A DNA stretch of 16,707 nucleotides, from positions 1-16,707 of the forward strand of contig NZ_CAJKIS010000052.1 in the NCBI RefSeq assembly GCF_905200055.1, read 5' to 3'. The notes beneath the pieces were generated by a model. That model was not told the origin of the DNA, did not search any database, and saw only the letters and a program-made list of their open reading frames with translations. Positions 6,901 through 14,611 of the stretch are shown one piece after another. The position numbers and the translations under genes were made by a program. The DNA is from an uncultured Fusobacterium sp. (GTDB lineage Bacteria; Fusobacteriota; Fusobacteriia; Fusobacteriales; Fusobacteriaceae). The stretch's first letter is position 1; each line of letters opens with the position of its first letter.

Positions 6901-7492
6901 AAATTATAATGGTGGAACACATATTGCAACACCAGTATTTGATGGAGCATCAGAAGAGCAAGTTAAAGATTACTTAGAAAAACTAGGATTCCCTAGAAGC
7001 GGAAAAGTAGATCTTTATGATGGAAGAACAGGAGACAAATTTGATAACCCTGTTACTGTTGGAAGAATGTACATGTTAAAACTACACCACCTTGTAGAAG
7101 ATAAAATGCATGCTAGAGCAATTGGACCTTACTCACTAGTTACTCAACAACCTCTAGGAGGAAAAGCTCAATTTGGAGGACAAAGACTTGGAGAGATGGA
7201 AGTTTGGGCACTAGAAGCATATGGAGCATCAAACATTCTACAAGAAATGATGACAGTAAAATCAGATGACGTTACTGGAAGAACAAAAACATATGAGGCT
7301 ATTATAAAAGGTGAAGAGATGCCAGATCCAGATTTACCAGAATCATTTAAAGTATTATTAAAAGAGTTCCAAGCATTAGCACTAGATGTAGAACTATTTG
7401 ACTCTGAAGATAATATAATAAATGTTGATGAAGAATTAAATAAGGATGATGTAACAACTGAATACTCACCTTTAGCTGATTTAAAAGATTAA
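3992..7492 (+). CDS. rpoB: DNA-directed RNA polymerase subunit beta
   Basis: Beta is one of the two large catalytic subunits of RNA polymerase. The protein has 1166 residues, close to the compact Firmicutes form (about 1190) and shorter than E. coli beta (1342). It shows GEVPLMTERGTFIINGAERV near residue 125. The rifampicin-pocket region QLSQFMDQSNPLAELTHKRR starts at Q465. PIETPEGPNIGLIGSLA and the active-site region KMSGRHGNKG (from K913) follow. The C-terminal part has GGKAQFGGQRLGEMEVWALE. All usual rifampicin-contact residues (E. coli Q513, D516, H526, R529, S531 equivalents) are unchanged, so a susceptible-type pocket is expected. AAGGGGTG (3977-3984) lies 7 nt before the ATG. rpoC follows after 99 bp. 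Confidence 0.98.
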   Translation: MGKLVERLNFGRIKERGTMPHFLEFQLDSYEDFLQAKEAPNNRKDKGLESAFREIFPVESSNGDIKLEYVSYELHEAEPPLNDELECKKRGKTYSGSLKVRLRLTNKKSGNEIQESLVYFGEVPLMTERGTFIINGAERVVVSQLHRSPGVSFNKEINIQTGKDLFSGKIIPYKGTWLEFETDKNDFLSVKIDRKKKVLATVFLKAIDFFDNNTEIKDYFLETKELDLASIFQKYKNREELLSVIRTRFEGSFIKEDIYDEETGEVIAEADALIDEALIESLIDNKVEKVVYWEVKPEDKLLANTVMNDSTLTKEEAVTEVFKKLRPGDLVTVESAKSLVRQMFFNPQRYDLEPVGRYKMNKRLKLNVPEDEILLTKEDIIATMKYVINLNNGNGHTDDIDNLSNRRVRGVGELLLMQIKAGLSKMGKMVKEKMTVQDSETLTPQSLLNTRPLNALILDFFGSGQLSQFMDQSNPLAELTHKRRISALGPGGLSRERAGFEVRDVHDSHYGRICPIETPEGPNIGLIGSLAIYAKINKYGFIETPYVKVKDGKADFDQVDYLAADEEEGLFIAQADTKIGENNELLGDVVCRYGHEIVNISGEKVDYLDISPKQVVSVSAGLIPFLEHDDANRALMGSNMQRQAVPLLRTEAPYIGTGLERKVAVDSGAVVTSKTDGKVVYVDAKKIIIEDPEGKEHKYRMLNFERSNQSMCLHQTPLVSLGEEVKVGTVIADGPATKGGDLALGRNILMAFMPWEGYNYEDAILISDRLRKDDVFTSIHVEEYEIEARNTKLGDEEITREIPNISEEALRKLDSNGIITVGSEVGPGDILVGKTAPKGETEPPAEEKLLRAIFGEKARDVRDTSLRMPHGSKGTVVEILELSRENGDELKAGVNKAIRVLVAEKRKITVGDKMSGRHGNKGVVSRVLPAEDMPFLADGTHLDVVLNPLGVPSRMNIGQVLEVHLGMAMGNYNGGTHIATPVFDGASEEQVKDYLEKLGFPRSGKVDLYDGRTGDKFDNPVTVGRMYMLKLHHLVEDKMHARAIGPYSLVTQQPLGGKAQFGGQRLGEMEVWALEAYGASNILQEMMTVKSDDVTGRTKTYEAIIKGEEMPDPDLPESFKVLLKEFQALALDVELFDSEDNIINVDEELNKDDVTTEYSPLADLKD

Positions 7493-7509
7493 TAATAAAT
7501 AACTGTTTG

Positions 7510-7543
7510 AGGAGTAATTTGGGTTTAGGCTCAAATTATTCCT
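7510..7543 (+). promoter_or_regulatory. Long hairpin between rpoB and rpoC
   Basis: Bases 7510-7523 pair with 7530-7543 in a 14-bp stem (two G-U pairs, no mismatches) around a 6-nt loop. What follows is AATAATAAAT, not a T-run, so this is not a normal intrinsic terminator. It lies 49 nt before the rpoC start and could be a ribonuclease III processing site or an mRNA stability element. The pairing is seen directly; the role is inferred. Confidence 0.5.
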
Positions 7544-7591
7544 AATAATAAATCTAATAGCTTTATCTCAATTAAGGAGGCTTTGCATTTA

Positions 7592-10500
7592 ATGGGAATA
7601 AGAAGTTTTGAAAAAATAAGAATTAGATTAGCATCCCCTGAAAAGATAGAAGAATGGTCATATGGGGAAGTTACAAAACCTGAAACTATAAACTATAGAA
7701 CTTTAAATCCAGAAAGAGATGGTCTATTCTGCGAAAAAATATTCGGACCAACTAAAGACTGGGAATGTGCTTGTGGAAAGTACAAAAGAATGAGATATAA
7801 AGGTCTTATTTGTGAAAAGTGTGAGGTAGAAGTAACAAGATCTAAAGTAAGAAGAGAAAGAATGGGGCATATTTCACTTGCTGCACCAGTTTCTCATATT
7901 TGGTATTCTAAAGGAACTCCAAATAAAATGTCATTAATAATTGGACTATCTCCAAAAGAATTAGAATCTGTATTATATTTTGCTAGATATATAGTAACAG
8001 AATCTGGAGAAAGTAACTTAAAAGAAGGAAAAATTCTTACAGAAAAAGAATATAAATTATATAAACAACTATATGGAAATAAGTTTGAAGCTTTAATGGG
8101 AGCTGAAGCTATCCTTAAATTATTAGAAAAAACAGATCTTGAAACTCTTAGAGATGAACTTGAAAAAGATCTTGAAGATGTAACTTCATCTCAAAAGAGA
8201 AAGAAAGTTGTAAAAAGACTTAAAATAGTTAGAGACTTCTTAGCATCTAACAACAAACCTGAATGGATGATACTAAAAAATGTTCCAGTAATTCCAGCAG
8301 ATTTAAGACCTATGGTACAACTTGATGGAGGAAGATTTGCTACTTCTGACTTAAACGATCTATATAGAAGAGTTATCAACAGAAATAACAGACTTAAAAA
8401 ACTTTTAGAAATAAAAGCACCAGAAATCGTTGTAAAAAATGAAAAAAGAATGCTTCAAGAAGCAGTAGATGCTTTAATTGACAATGGAAGAAGAGGAAAA
8501 CCAGTTGTTGCTCAAAACAACAGAGAGTTAAAATCTCTATCTGATATGTTAAAAGGAAAACAAGGAAGATTTAGACAAAACCTACTTGGAAAAAGGGTTG
8601 ACTACTCAGCGAGATCGGTTATCGTTGTAGGACCATCTCTAAAAATGAACCAATGTGGAATTCCTAAGAAAATGGCTCTTGAACTATACAAACCATTTAT
8701 TATGAGAGAACTTGTAAAAAGAGAACTTGCATCAAACATCAAAACAGCTAAAAAATTAGTTGAAGATGCAGATGATAAAGTATGGGATGTAATTGAAGAT
8801 GTTATTCAAGATCACCCAGTTCTATTAAACAGAGCTCCGACTCTTCACAGACTATCTATTCAAGCATTTGAACCAGTACTAATTGAAGGAAAAGCAATTA
8901 GACTTCACCCATTAGTATGTTCTGCATTCAATGCTGACTTCGACGGAGACCAAATGGCAGTACACTTAATGCTATCTCCAGAAGCTATAATGGAAGCTAA
9001 ACTATTAATGTTAGCACCAAACAACATCATATCTCCATCAAACGGAGAACCAATCGCAGTTCCATCTCAAGACATGGTTATGGGATGTTTCTATATGACT
9101 AAAGACAGACCAGGATCTAAAGGAGAAGGAAAAGCATTCTCAAATATAGAACAAGCACTTACTGCATATCAAAATGGAGTATTAGATACTCATGCAATGA
9201 TTAAAGTAAGAATAAATGGAGAAATGGTAGAGACTACTCCAGGAAGATTAATGTTCAATGAAATCCTACCTGAAGTTGACAAACAATACCATGTAACATT
9301 TGGTAAATCACAATTAAAGAAACTTATTGCTAAATTATATGATGAGCATGGATTTACTGAAACAGCTGAATTAATCAATAAGATTAAAGATTTTGGATAT
9401 CACTATGGAGCAATGGCAGGGGTATCAGTAGGTATAGAAGACCTTGAAATTCCTGCAGCTAAGAAAGAAATACTTGCTGATGCTGATAGAAGAGTTGCTG
9501 AAATAGATAATGATTATAAAGAAGGAAAAATCATTAACGAAGAAAGATACAGAAAAACAATAGCAGTTTGGTCAGAAGCTACTGAAGCTGTTACAAAAGC
9601 AATGATGGATGGACTAGACCAATTCAACCCAGTTTACATGATGGCGAACTCAGGAGCCAGAGGTAACATATCTCAGATGAGACAACTTGCTGCCATGAGA
9701 GGAAACATGGCGGATACACAAGGAAGAATCATTGAGGTGCCTATTAAAGCTAACTTCCGTGAAGGATTAACAGTATTAGAATTCTTCATGTCATCACATG
9801 GAGCTAGAAAAGGACTAGCAGATACTGCCCTAAGAACTGCCGATTCAGGATACTTAACAAGAAGACTTGTTGATATTTCTCATGAAGTTATTGTTAAAGC
9901 TGAAGATTGTGGAACAACTCAAGGAATTGAAGTTGGAGAACTAGTTTCAGATGGTAAAGTAATTGAGAAATTAGATGAAAGAATTAGAGGAAGAGTTCTT
10001 GCTGAAGATCTAGTATTTGAAGGAGAAGTAATTGCTACTAGAAATACTATGATTGGTAAAGAATTAATTGATAAAATCAATGAACTTGGAATAAGAAAAG
10101 TTAAAATTAGATCTCCATTAACTTGTTCTCTAGAAAAAGGAGTATGTCAAAAATGTTATGGTATGGACCTTTCTAACCATAGAGAAATACTTCTTGGAGA
10201 AGCAGTTGGAGTTATCGCTGCTCAATCAATCGGAGAACCAGGTACACAGCTTACAATGAGAACGTTCCATACAGGAGGAGTTGCAACAGCAGCAACAGTT
10301 GTAAGTGGAGTTAGAGCTGAAAACTCTGGTAAAGTAGTTTATAGAGATGTTAAAACTCTAGAAAATGAAAAAACTGGAGAACAAATCGTAGTTAGCCAAT
10401 CAGCTAAATTAATCATTGGAAACTATGACTATGAAATTCCATCAGGATCTATATTAAAAGTTAAAGAGGGAGATAATGTTGAAATTGGAGATACTCTAGT

Positions 10501-11542
10501 AACATTTGATCCATTCCACATCCCTATTATCGCTGACCAAGATGGTAGAATTGAATATAGAGAACTTTATGTTAAAGAAAACTATGATGAAAAGTATGAC
10601 GTTACTGAATATATGGCAATTAAACCAGTTGAATCAGGAGATATCAACCCAAGAGTAGTTGTATTTGACAATGAAGGAAATGCAAAAGGAAGCTATGTTA
10701 TCCCATTTGGAGCTTACTTAATGGTAAGAGAGGGAGAAGAAGTTAAAAAAGGTCAAACAATAGCTAAGATCATCAAAGAAGGAGCCGGAACAAAAGATAT
10801 CACTGGAGGTCTTCCAAGAGTTCAAGAGCTATTTGAAGCAAGAAATCCTAAAGGTAAAGCAATGCTTACTGAAATAGAAGGAAAAGTAGAAGTTACTGGT
10901 AAAAAGAAAAAAGGTATGAGAGTTATTTTAGTTAAATCTACAAGTGACTCAAAAGACTTTAAAGAATACTTAGTACCAGTTGGAGAACGTTTAGTTGTAA
11001 CAGATGGTATGCTTGTTAAAGCTGGAGATAAGATTACAGAAGGAGCAATCTCTCCATTTGACATCTTAAATATCAAAGGACTTGTAGCTGCAGAACAATT
11101 TATCCTTGAATCAGTACAACAAGTGTATAGAGACCAAGGAGTTGGAGTTAACGACAAGCACATTGAGATCATCGTTAAACAAATGTTTAAGAAAGTAAGA
11201 ATAATCGATTCAGGAGCATCTCTATTCTTAGAAGATGAAGTAGTTGAAAAGAGAGTAGTAGACCTAGAAAATGCAAGATTAAAAGAATTAGGAAAACCAT
11301 TAATTCAATATGAACCAATTATTCAAGGTATCACTAAAGCTGCTGTAAATACAGGAAGCTTTATCTCTGCTGCATCATTCCAAGAAACTACAAAAGTACT
11401 TTCAAATGCTGCTATTGAAGGAAAAATTGACTTCTTAGAAGGATTGAAAGAAAACGTAATCATCGGTAAGAAGATACCTGCTGGAACTGGATTCAGTGCA
11501 TATAAGAAGATAAGAGTTAAAAAATTATCAGAAGAAGAATAA
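7592..11542 (+). CDS. rpoC: DNA-directed RNA polymerase subunit beta'
   Basis: Beta' carries the catalytic magnesium site of RNA polymerase. ATG 7592 is chosen because AAGGAGG (7574-7580) lies 11 nt before it, while the in-frame TTG at 7583 is only 2 nt from that site and adds MHL. The product has 1316 residues. Zinc site 1 has C59, C61, C74 and C77. RVDYSARSVIVVGP and HRLSIQAFEP are in the core. The catalytic motif NADFDGD places the magnesium aspartates at D449, D451 and D453. Zinc site 2 has C773, C845, C852 and C855. AAQSIGEPGTQLTMRTFHTGG is the bridge-helix/trigger-loop area. Length is between Bacillus (about 1200) and E. coli (1407). It is transcribed with rpoB and ends at a strong terminator. 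Confidence 0.97.
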   Translation: MGIRSFEKIRIRLASPEKIEEWSYGEVTKPETINYRTLNPERDGLFCEKIFGPTKDWECACGKYKRMRYKGLICEKCEVEVTRSKVRRERMGHISLAAPVSHIWYSKGTPNKMSLIIGLSPKELESVLYFARYIVTESGESNLKEGKILTEKEYKLYKQLYGNKFEALMGAEAILKLLEKTDLETLRDELEKDLEDVTSSQKRKKVVKRLKIVRDFLASNNKPEWMILKNVPVIPADLRPMVQLDGGRFATSDLNDLYRRVINRNNRLKKLLEIKAPEIVVKNEKRMLQEAVDALIDNGRRGKPVVAQNNRELKSLSDMLKGKQGRFRQNLLGKRVDYSARSVIVVGPSLKMNQCGIPKKMALELYKPFIMRELVKRELASNIKTAKKLVEDADDKVWDVIEDVIQDHPVLLNRAPTLHRLSIQAFEPVLIEGKAIRLHPLVCSAFNADFDGDQMAVHLMLSPEAIMEAKLLMLAPNNIISPSNGEPIAVPSQDMVMGCFYMTKDRPGSKGEGKAFSNIEQALTAYQNGVLDTHAMIKVRINGEMVETTPGRLMFNEILPEVDKQYHVTFGKSQLKKLIAKLYDEHGFTETAELINKIKDFGYHYGAMAGVSVGIEDLEIPAAKKEILADADRRVAEIDNDYKEGKIINEERYRKTIAVWSEATEAVTKAMMDGLDQFNPVYMMANSGARGNISQMRQLAAMRGNMADTQGRIIEVPIKANFREGLTVLEFFMSSHGARKGLADTALRTADSGYLTRRLVDISHEVIVKAEDCGTTQGIEVGELVSDGKVIEKLDERIRGRVLAEDLVFEGEVIATRNTMIGKELIDKINELGIRKVKIRSPLTCSLEKGVCQKCYGMDLSNHREILLGEAVGVIAAQSIGEPGTQLTMRTFHTGGVATAATVVSGVRAENSGKVVYRDVKTLENEKTGEQIVVSQSAKLIIGNYDYEIPSGSILKVKEGDNVEIGDTLVTFDPFHIPIIADQDGRIEYRELYVKENYDEKYDVTEYMAIKPVESGDINPRVVVFDNEGNAKGSYVIPFGAYLMVREGEEVKKGQTIAKIIKEGAGTKDITGGLPRVQELFEARNPKGKAMLTEIEGKVEVTGKKKKGMRVILVKSTSDSKDFKEYLVPVGERLVVTDGMLVKAGDKITEGAISPFDILNIKGLVAAEQFILESVQQVYRDQGVGVNDKHIEIIVKQMFKKVRIIDSGASLFLEDEVVEKRVVDLENARLKELGKPLIQYEPIIQGITKAAVNTGSFISAASFQETTKVLSNAAIEGKIDFLEGLKENVIIGKKIPAGTGFSAYKKIRVKKLSEEE

Positions 11543-11595
11543 TAAAATAAGAATAGGCGACATAATATAGTCGCCTATTCCTGTATTATTTTATT
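11541..11595 (+). terminator. Intrinsic terminator after rpoC
   Basis: GAATAGGCGAC (11551-11561) and GTCGCCTATTC (11570-11580) form a perfect 11-bp stem with an 8-nt loop. AATAAAATAA (11541-11550) can add ten more pairs with TTATTTTATT (11586-11595) across a 5-nt bulge. The T-tract is interrupted, so some read-through into yicC, which starts 17 bp later, is likely. No clear separate promoter for yicC was found. Confidence 0.85.
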
Positions 11596-11612
11596 GTTCT
11601 TGGAGGAAAAAA

Positions 11613-12491
11613 ATGAGAAGTATGACAGGTTATTCTAAACTTAACTTTGAAGATGAAAAGTTTGCTATTAATTTAGAACTAAAAAGTGTTAACAATAAGA
11701 ATTTAAATTTAAAAATAAAACTTCCATATAATTTGAATTTTTTAGAAAATGCTATAAGAACAGAAGTAGCCTCAAAAATAAGTAGAGGATCATTAGATCT
11801 AAAAATAGAATTTGAAGATAAGAGAGAACTTGGAGAAATTTTCGATTATGATAGAAGTTTAAGTTCAGCTTATATGAAGATTCTAAAAGAGATGGAAAAT
11901 GACTTTGATGAAAAATTTACAAATAAAATGGACATTTTAGTTAGAAATTTAAATGTAATAAAGAAAAATGATTTTGAGATTGATGAAAATGAGTATTCAA
12001 AATTTATTTTAGAGAAAATACAAGAACTTTTAGTTGGATTTATAAAAACTAAAGAAGATGAGGGAAATAGACTAAGACTTTATTTTATGGAGAGAATAGA
12101 GGTTCTTGAAAGTAAAATAGAAGAAATCAAAAAGTTTAAAGATATAGTAGTAAGTAATTATAAGGCAAAATTATTAGAGAGACTTGAAAAGATAAAAGAA
12201 GAAGTAGAGTTTAAAGAGGAAGATATTTTAAAAGAGATTCTTTTATTTACAGATAAATCAGATATCTCAGAGGAAATTTCAAGATTAGATAGTCATCTAA
12301 CACAATTAAAATTAGAGATGAATAGCTCTGAAATTGCTATTGGGAAAAAAATTGATTTTATTCTTCAAGAGATTTTTAGAGAACTAAATACAACAGGGGT
12401 AAAATGCAACTTATATGATATTTCTAAATTAGTTGTAGAGAGTAAAAATGAATTGGAAAAGATAAGAGAACAAGCAATGAATATTGAATAG
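11613..12491 (+). CDS. yicC: YicC family endoribonuclease-like protein
   Basis: The 292-residue protein belongs to the YicC/YloC family; E. coli YicC has been described as an endoribonuclease involved in small-RNA turnover. The N-terminal family signature is clear: MRSMTGYSKLNF, then ELKSVNNKNLNLKIKLP (residues about 22-38). The C-terminal DUF1732 region has KIDFILQEIFRELNTTG, then DISKLVVESKNELEKIREQ and the typical NIE ending. The middle (about 120-220) is rich in Glu and Lys and probably helical. GGAGG (11602-11606) lies 6 nt before the ATG. It is followed 12 bp later by a RemA-like gene and then gmk and rpoZ, the same order as Bacillus yloC-remA-gmk-rpoZ. Its substrate here is unknown. 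Confidence 0.92.
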   Translation: MRSMTGYSKLNFEDEKFAINLELKSVNNKNLNLKIKLPYNLNFLENAIRTEVASKISRGSLDLKIEFEDKRELGEIFDYDRSLSSAYMKILKEMENDFDEKFTNKMDILVRNLNVIKKNDFEIDENEYSKFILEKIQELLVGFIKTKEDEGNRLRLYFMERIEVLESKIEEIKKFKDIVVSNYKAKLLERLEKIKEEVEFKEEDILKEILLFTDKSDISEEISRLDSHLTQLKLEMNSSEIAIGKKIDFILQEIFRELNTTGVKCNLYDISKLVVESKNELEKIREQAMNIE

Positions 12492-12503
12492 GAGGGCAAT
12501 TAC

Positions 12504-12743
12504 ATGAAGCCAGTGAATATAGGGTTTAATAATATGGTAATGGATGAGAGAATAGTAGCTATTATAAATCCTGATTCAGCACCAAGTAGAAGATTGAGAG
12601 AGGAAGCAAAAATTGAAAATCGTTTGATAGATGCTACTCTTGGAAAGAAAACAAAAACCTTAATAATAACTGACTCAAATCATGTGATAATGTCAGCTAT
12701 AAATCCAGAAACCATATCATTGAGAATAGGAAAAGGAGAGTAA
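12504..12743 (+). CDS. remA: RemA-like regulatory protein (DUF370)
   Basis: This 79-residue protein matches the RemA family. B. subtilis RemA is a small DNA-binding protein that activates biofilm matrix and osmoprotection genes. Conserved stretches are VNIGFNNMV (4-12), IINPDSAPSRR (20-30), LIDATLGKKTKTLIITDSNHVI (41-62, written here as a span) and a C-terminal NPET. Residues important in B. subtilis RemA have counterparts: R18 is R16 and P29 is P27, while the basic pair R50/R51 is K48/K49. GGAGGGC (12491-12497) precedes the ATG. Its stop overlaps the possible gmk start by one base, so translation is coupled. Target genes in this organism are unknown, and a biofilm role should not be assumed. 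Confidence 0.85.
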   Translation: MKPVNIGFNNMVMDERIVAIINPDSAPSRRLREEAKIENRLIDATLGKKTKTLIITDSNHVIMSAINPETISLRIGKGE

Positions 12744-13303
12744 TGATGTCAAAAGGAAATCTATATGTAGTATCTGGACCAAGTGGAGCTGGGAAATCAA
12801 CTATATGCAGATTGGTTCGCAAAATGCTTGGAATTAATTTAGCGACTTCTGCTACTACTAGAGAACCTAGAGTAGGAGAGGTAGATGGAAGAGATTACTA
12901 TTTTTTAACTAAAGAGGAATTTTTAAGAAAAGAGAAAAATGGTGATTTTTTAGAGTATGCTACAGTACATGGAAATTATTACGGAACTTTAAAATCAGAA
13001 GTTGAAAATAGATTAGCTAAGGGAGAAAATGTAATACTAGAAATAGATGTACAAGGTGGATTACAAGTTAGAGATCAATACCCAGATGCAAATCTTATAT
13101 TCTTTAAAACTCCTACTAATGCAGATTTAGAAGCAAGATTAAGAGGAAGAAAAACAGATAGCGAAGAGACTATACAGTTAAGACTTGCTAACTCTATAAA
13201 AGAATTAGAGTATGAAAAAGAGTATGATATGACAATAATAAATTATACTGTTGAACAAGCATGTGAAGAGTTGAAAAAAATTATTGAAGAGAAGAGTAAA
13301 TAG
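12743..13303 (+). CDS. gmk: Guanylate kinase
   Basis: Guanylate kinase phosphorylates GMP to GDP with ATP in the cytoplasm, feeding GTP, dGTP and (p)ppGpp pools. The 186-residue protein has the P-loop GPSGAGKST (about residues 12-20), then the GMP-binding segment SATTREPRVGEVDGRDYYFL, FLEYATVHGNYYGT, EIDVQGG and the lid region RLRGRKTDSEETIQLRL. It is slightly short for the family (about 200). Two starts are possible: ATG 12743 overlaps the remA stop, and ATG 12746 has better spacing to AGGAG (12734-12738; 7 nt against 4). The second would drop one Met only. gmk next to rpoZ is conserved in many bacteria. Confidence 0.96.
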   Translation: MMSKGNLYVVSGPSGAGKSTICRLVRKMLGINLATSATTREPRVGEVDGRDYYFLTKEEFLRKEKNGDFLEYATVHGNYYGTLKSEVENRLAKGENVILEIDVQGGLQVRDQYPDANLIFFKTPTNADLEARLRGRKTDSEETIQLRLANSIKELEYEKEYDMTIINYTVEQACEELKKIIEEKSK

Positions 13304-13312
13304 GAGGATATT

Positions 13313-13528
13313 ATGAAAAAAGAGATAATTTATGATGAACTTTTAGAAAAAATACCTAATAAATATATTTTAACTATTATAAGTGGACAAAGAGCAAGAG
13401 AGATAGGAAAGGGAGACCAACTATTAACTAAATGTAGCAAAAAAGATACTGATGTAAAGAAAGCTTTTAGAGAAATACTTGATGGAAAAATTGGGTATGA
13501 ATTTGCTGAAGATAAAGTTGAGGACTAA
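13313..13528 (+). CDS. rpoZ: DNA-directed RNA polymerase subunit omega
   Basis: Omega is the small subunit that clamps beta' during RNA polymerase assembly. The 71-residue protein has the family pattern: YDELLEKIPNKYILTIISGQRAREI at the start (the RAR motif near residues 27-29), then a helix containing VKKAFREILDGKI and an acidic tail. Sequence similarity in this family is low, so the call rests also on position directly after gmk, where rpoZ is usual. GGAGGA (13303-13308) overlaps the gmk stop and gives a 4-nt spacing. With rpoB and rpoC upstream, three of the four core subunit types lie in this window; alpha is elsewhere. Confidence 0.9.
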   Translation: MKKEIIYDELLEKIPNKYILTIISGQRAREIGKGDQLLTKCSKKDTDVKKAFREILDGKIGYEFAEDKVED

Positions 13529-13530
13529 TT

Positions 13531-14514
13531 ATGTTTAAAAGAATTTTTCTTCTTTTTATCTCTGTTATATTTTTGTTAGGTTGTAATAAAGAAGTTAAAA
13601 AATTTGAAAGTGAAAAATTTCTTTTTGGAACATATATAAGAATGACTGTCTATGATAGTGATGAAAAATTAGCTAAAGAATCTATGGAAAAAGCCTTTGA
13701 TGAGATAGCTAGAATAGATCAAAAGTTTAATAGTAAAGTTTCAGAAAGTATTATAGGGAAATTAAATTCATCAGAAAATAAAAGTGTAAAATTAGATGAT
13801 GAAGGAAAATATCTATTTAATGAATTAAATAAAATATATGAATTTTCAAATAAAAAGTATGATATAACAATAGAACCTCTCTTAAAAACTTGGGGGTTTG
13901 GAGAGATAGAAAAATTGTCGCTTCCTACAGAAGAAGAGATAAAAAAAGCACAAGAGGTAATAGATTTTTCTAAAGTTAAATTGGATGGAGATAATTTAAT
14001 AATTGAAGATCCAGTTAAAAGTATAGATACAGGTTCATTCTTAAAAGGATATGCTGTACAAAAAGCTAAAGAAAAATTGAAAGAAGCAGGAATAAAAAGT
14101 GCTTTTATCACAAGTATCTCAAGTATTGATGTAATAGGAACAAAACCAGAAGAAAAACCTTGGAGAATAGGGGTACAAAATCCTCAAGCTCCAGATAAGA
14201 TCTTAGGTGTAGTTGAACTTAATAATGAAAGTATGGGAGTATCTGGAGATTATCAAACTTATGTTGAGATAGATGGAAAGAGATATCACCATATTTTAGA
14301 TAAAACTACAGGTTATCCTATAACAGATAAAAAGATGGTACTTGTAATTTGTGATAATGCTTTTATAGCTGATATGTATTCAACAGCATTCTTTACTATG
14401 CCTATAGAAAAGATCATTTCTTATGCTGAGAAAGATCAAAAAATGAAAGTTTTAGTAGTGGATAAAGAGATGAGAATTTTTAAGTCAAAAAATCTTGAAT
14501 TTTTTGAAAAATAA
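13531..14514 (+). CDS. apbE: FAD:protein FMN transferase (ApbE), lipoprotein
   Basis: ApbE proteins use FAD to attach FMN covalently to a Thr or Ser of target proteins such as subunits of the Rnf and Nqr ion pumps. The 327-residue protein starts with a lipoprotein signal: Lys/Arg, a hydrophobic core, and lipobox LLGC with Cys18 as the lipidated residue, so it should face outward, anchored in a membrane. Family motifs are FGTYIRMTVYD (about 32-42), SIDTGSFLKGYAVQKA, where DxG...KGY is the nucleotide-binding signature, GVSGDYQTYVEIDGKRYHHI, and a C-terminal ADMYSTAFF containing the metal-binding Asp region. GAGGA (13520-13524) lies in the end of rpoZ, giving tight coupling. Its flavoprotein target is not in this window. 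Confidence 0.93.
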   Translation: MFKRIFLLFISVIFLLGCNKEVKKFESEKFLFGTYIRMTVYDSDEKLAKESMEKAFDEIARIDQKFNSKVSESIIGKLNSSENKSVKLDDEGKYLFNELNKIYEFSNKKYDITIEPLLKTWGFGEIEKLSLPTEEEIKKAQEVIDFSKVKLDGDNLIIEDPVKSIDTGSFLKGYAVQKAKEKLKEAGIKSAFITSISSIDVIGTKPEEKPWRIGVQNPQAPDKILGVVELNNESMGVSGDYQTYVEIDGKRYHHILDKTTGYPITDKKMVLVICDNAFIADMYSTAFFTMPIEKIISYAEKDQKMKVLVVDKEMRIFKSKNLEFFEK

Positions 14515-14536
14515 AAGAAAATTTAAATAAAAATAC

Positions 14537-14565
14537 TTGTAATAATTTAATTTTTCAAATATAAT
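14537..14565 (+). promoter_or_regulatory. Near-consensus promoter of hppA
   Basis: TTGTAA (14537-14542) is followed after 17 bp by a perfect TATAAT (14560-14565), with AT-rich sequence upstream. Transcription would start near 14572, about 40 nt before the hppA ATG. The ribosome binding site AGGAGGA is at 14597-14603. No clear terminator separates apbE from this promoter. Confidence 0.85.
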
Positions 14566-14611
14566 GTAGTGTGTGTAAATTAATAATTAATATATTAGGA
14601 GGATTATCTAA

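Noticed and set aside
7583..7591. TTG start for rpoC adding Met-His-Leu
   Set aside because: It is only 2 nt from the AAGGAGG site; ATG 7592 has normal spacing and the usual family N-terminus.
10822..11172. Reverse-strand 116-residue frame in rpoC
   Set aside because: It is antisense to conserved beta' sequence and has no start signals or recognisable domain.
13719..14111. Reverse-strand 130-residue frame in apbE
   Set aside because: It is antisense to the ApbE core motifs; the product looks like a translation of AT-rich complement.
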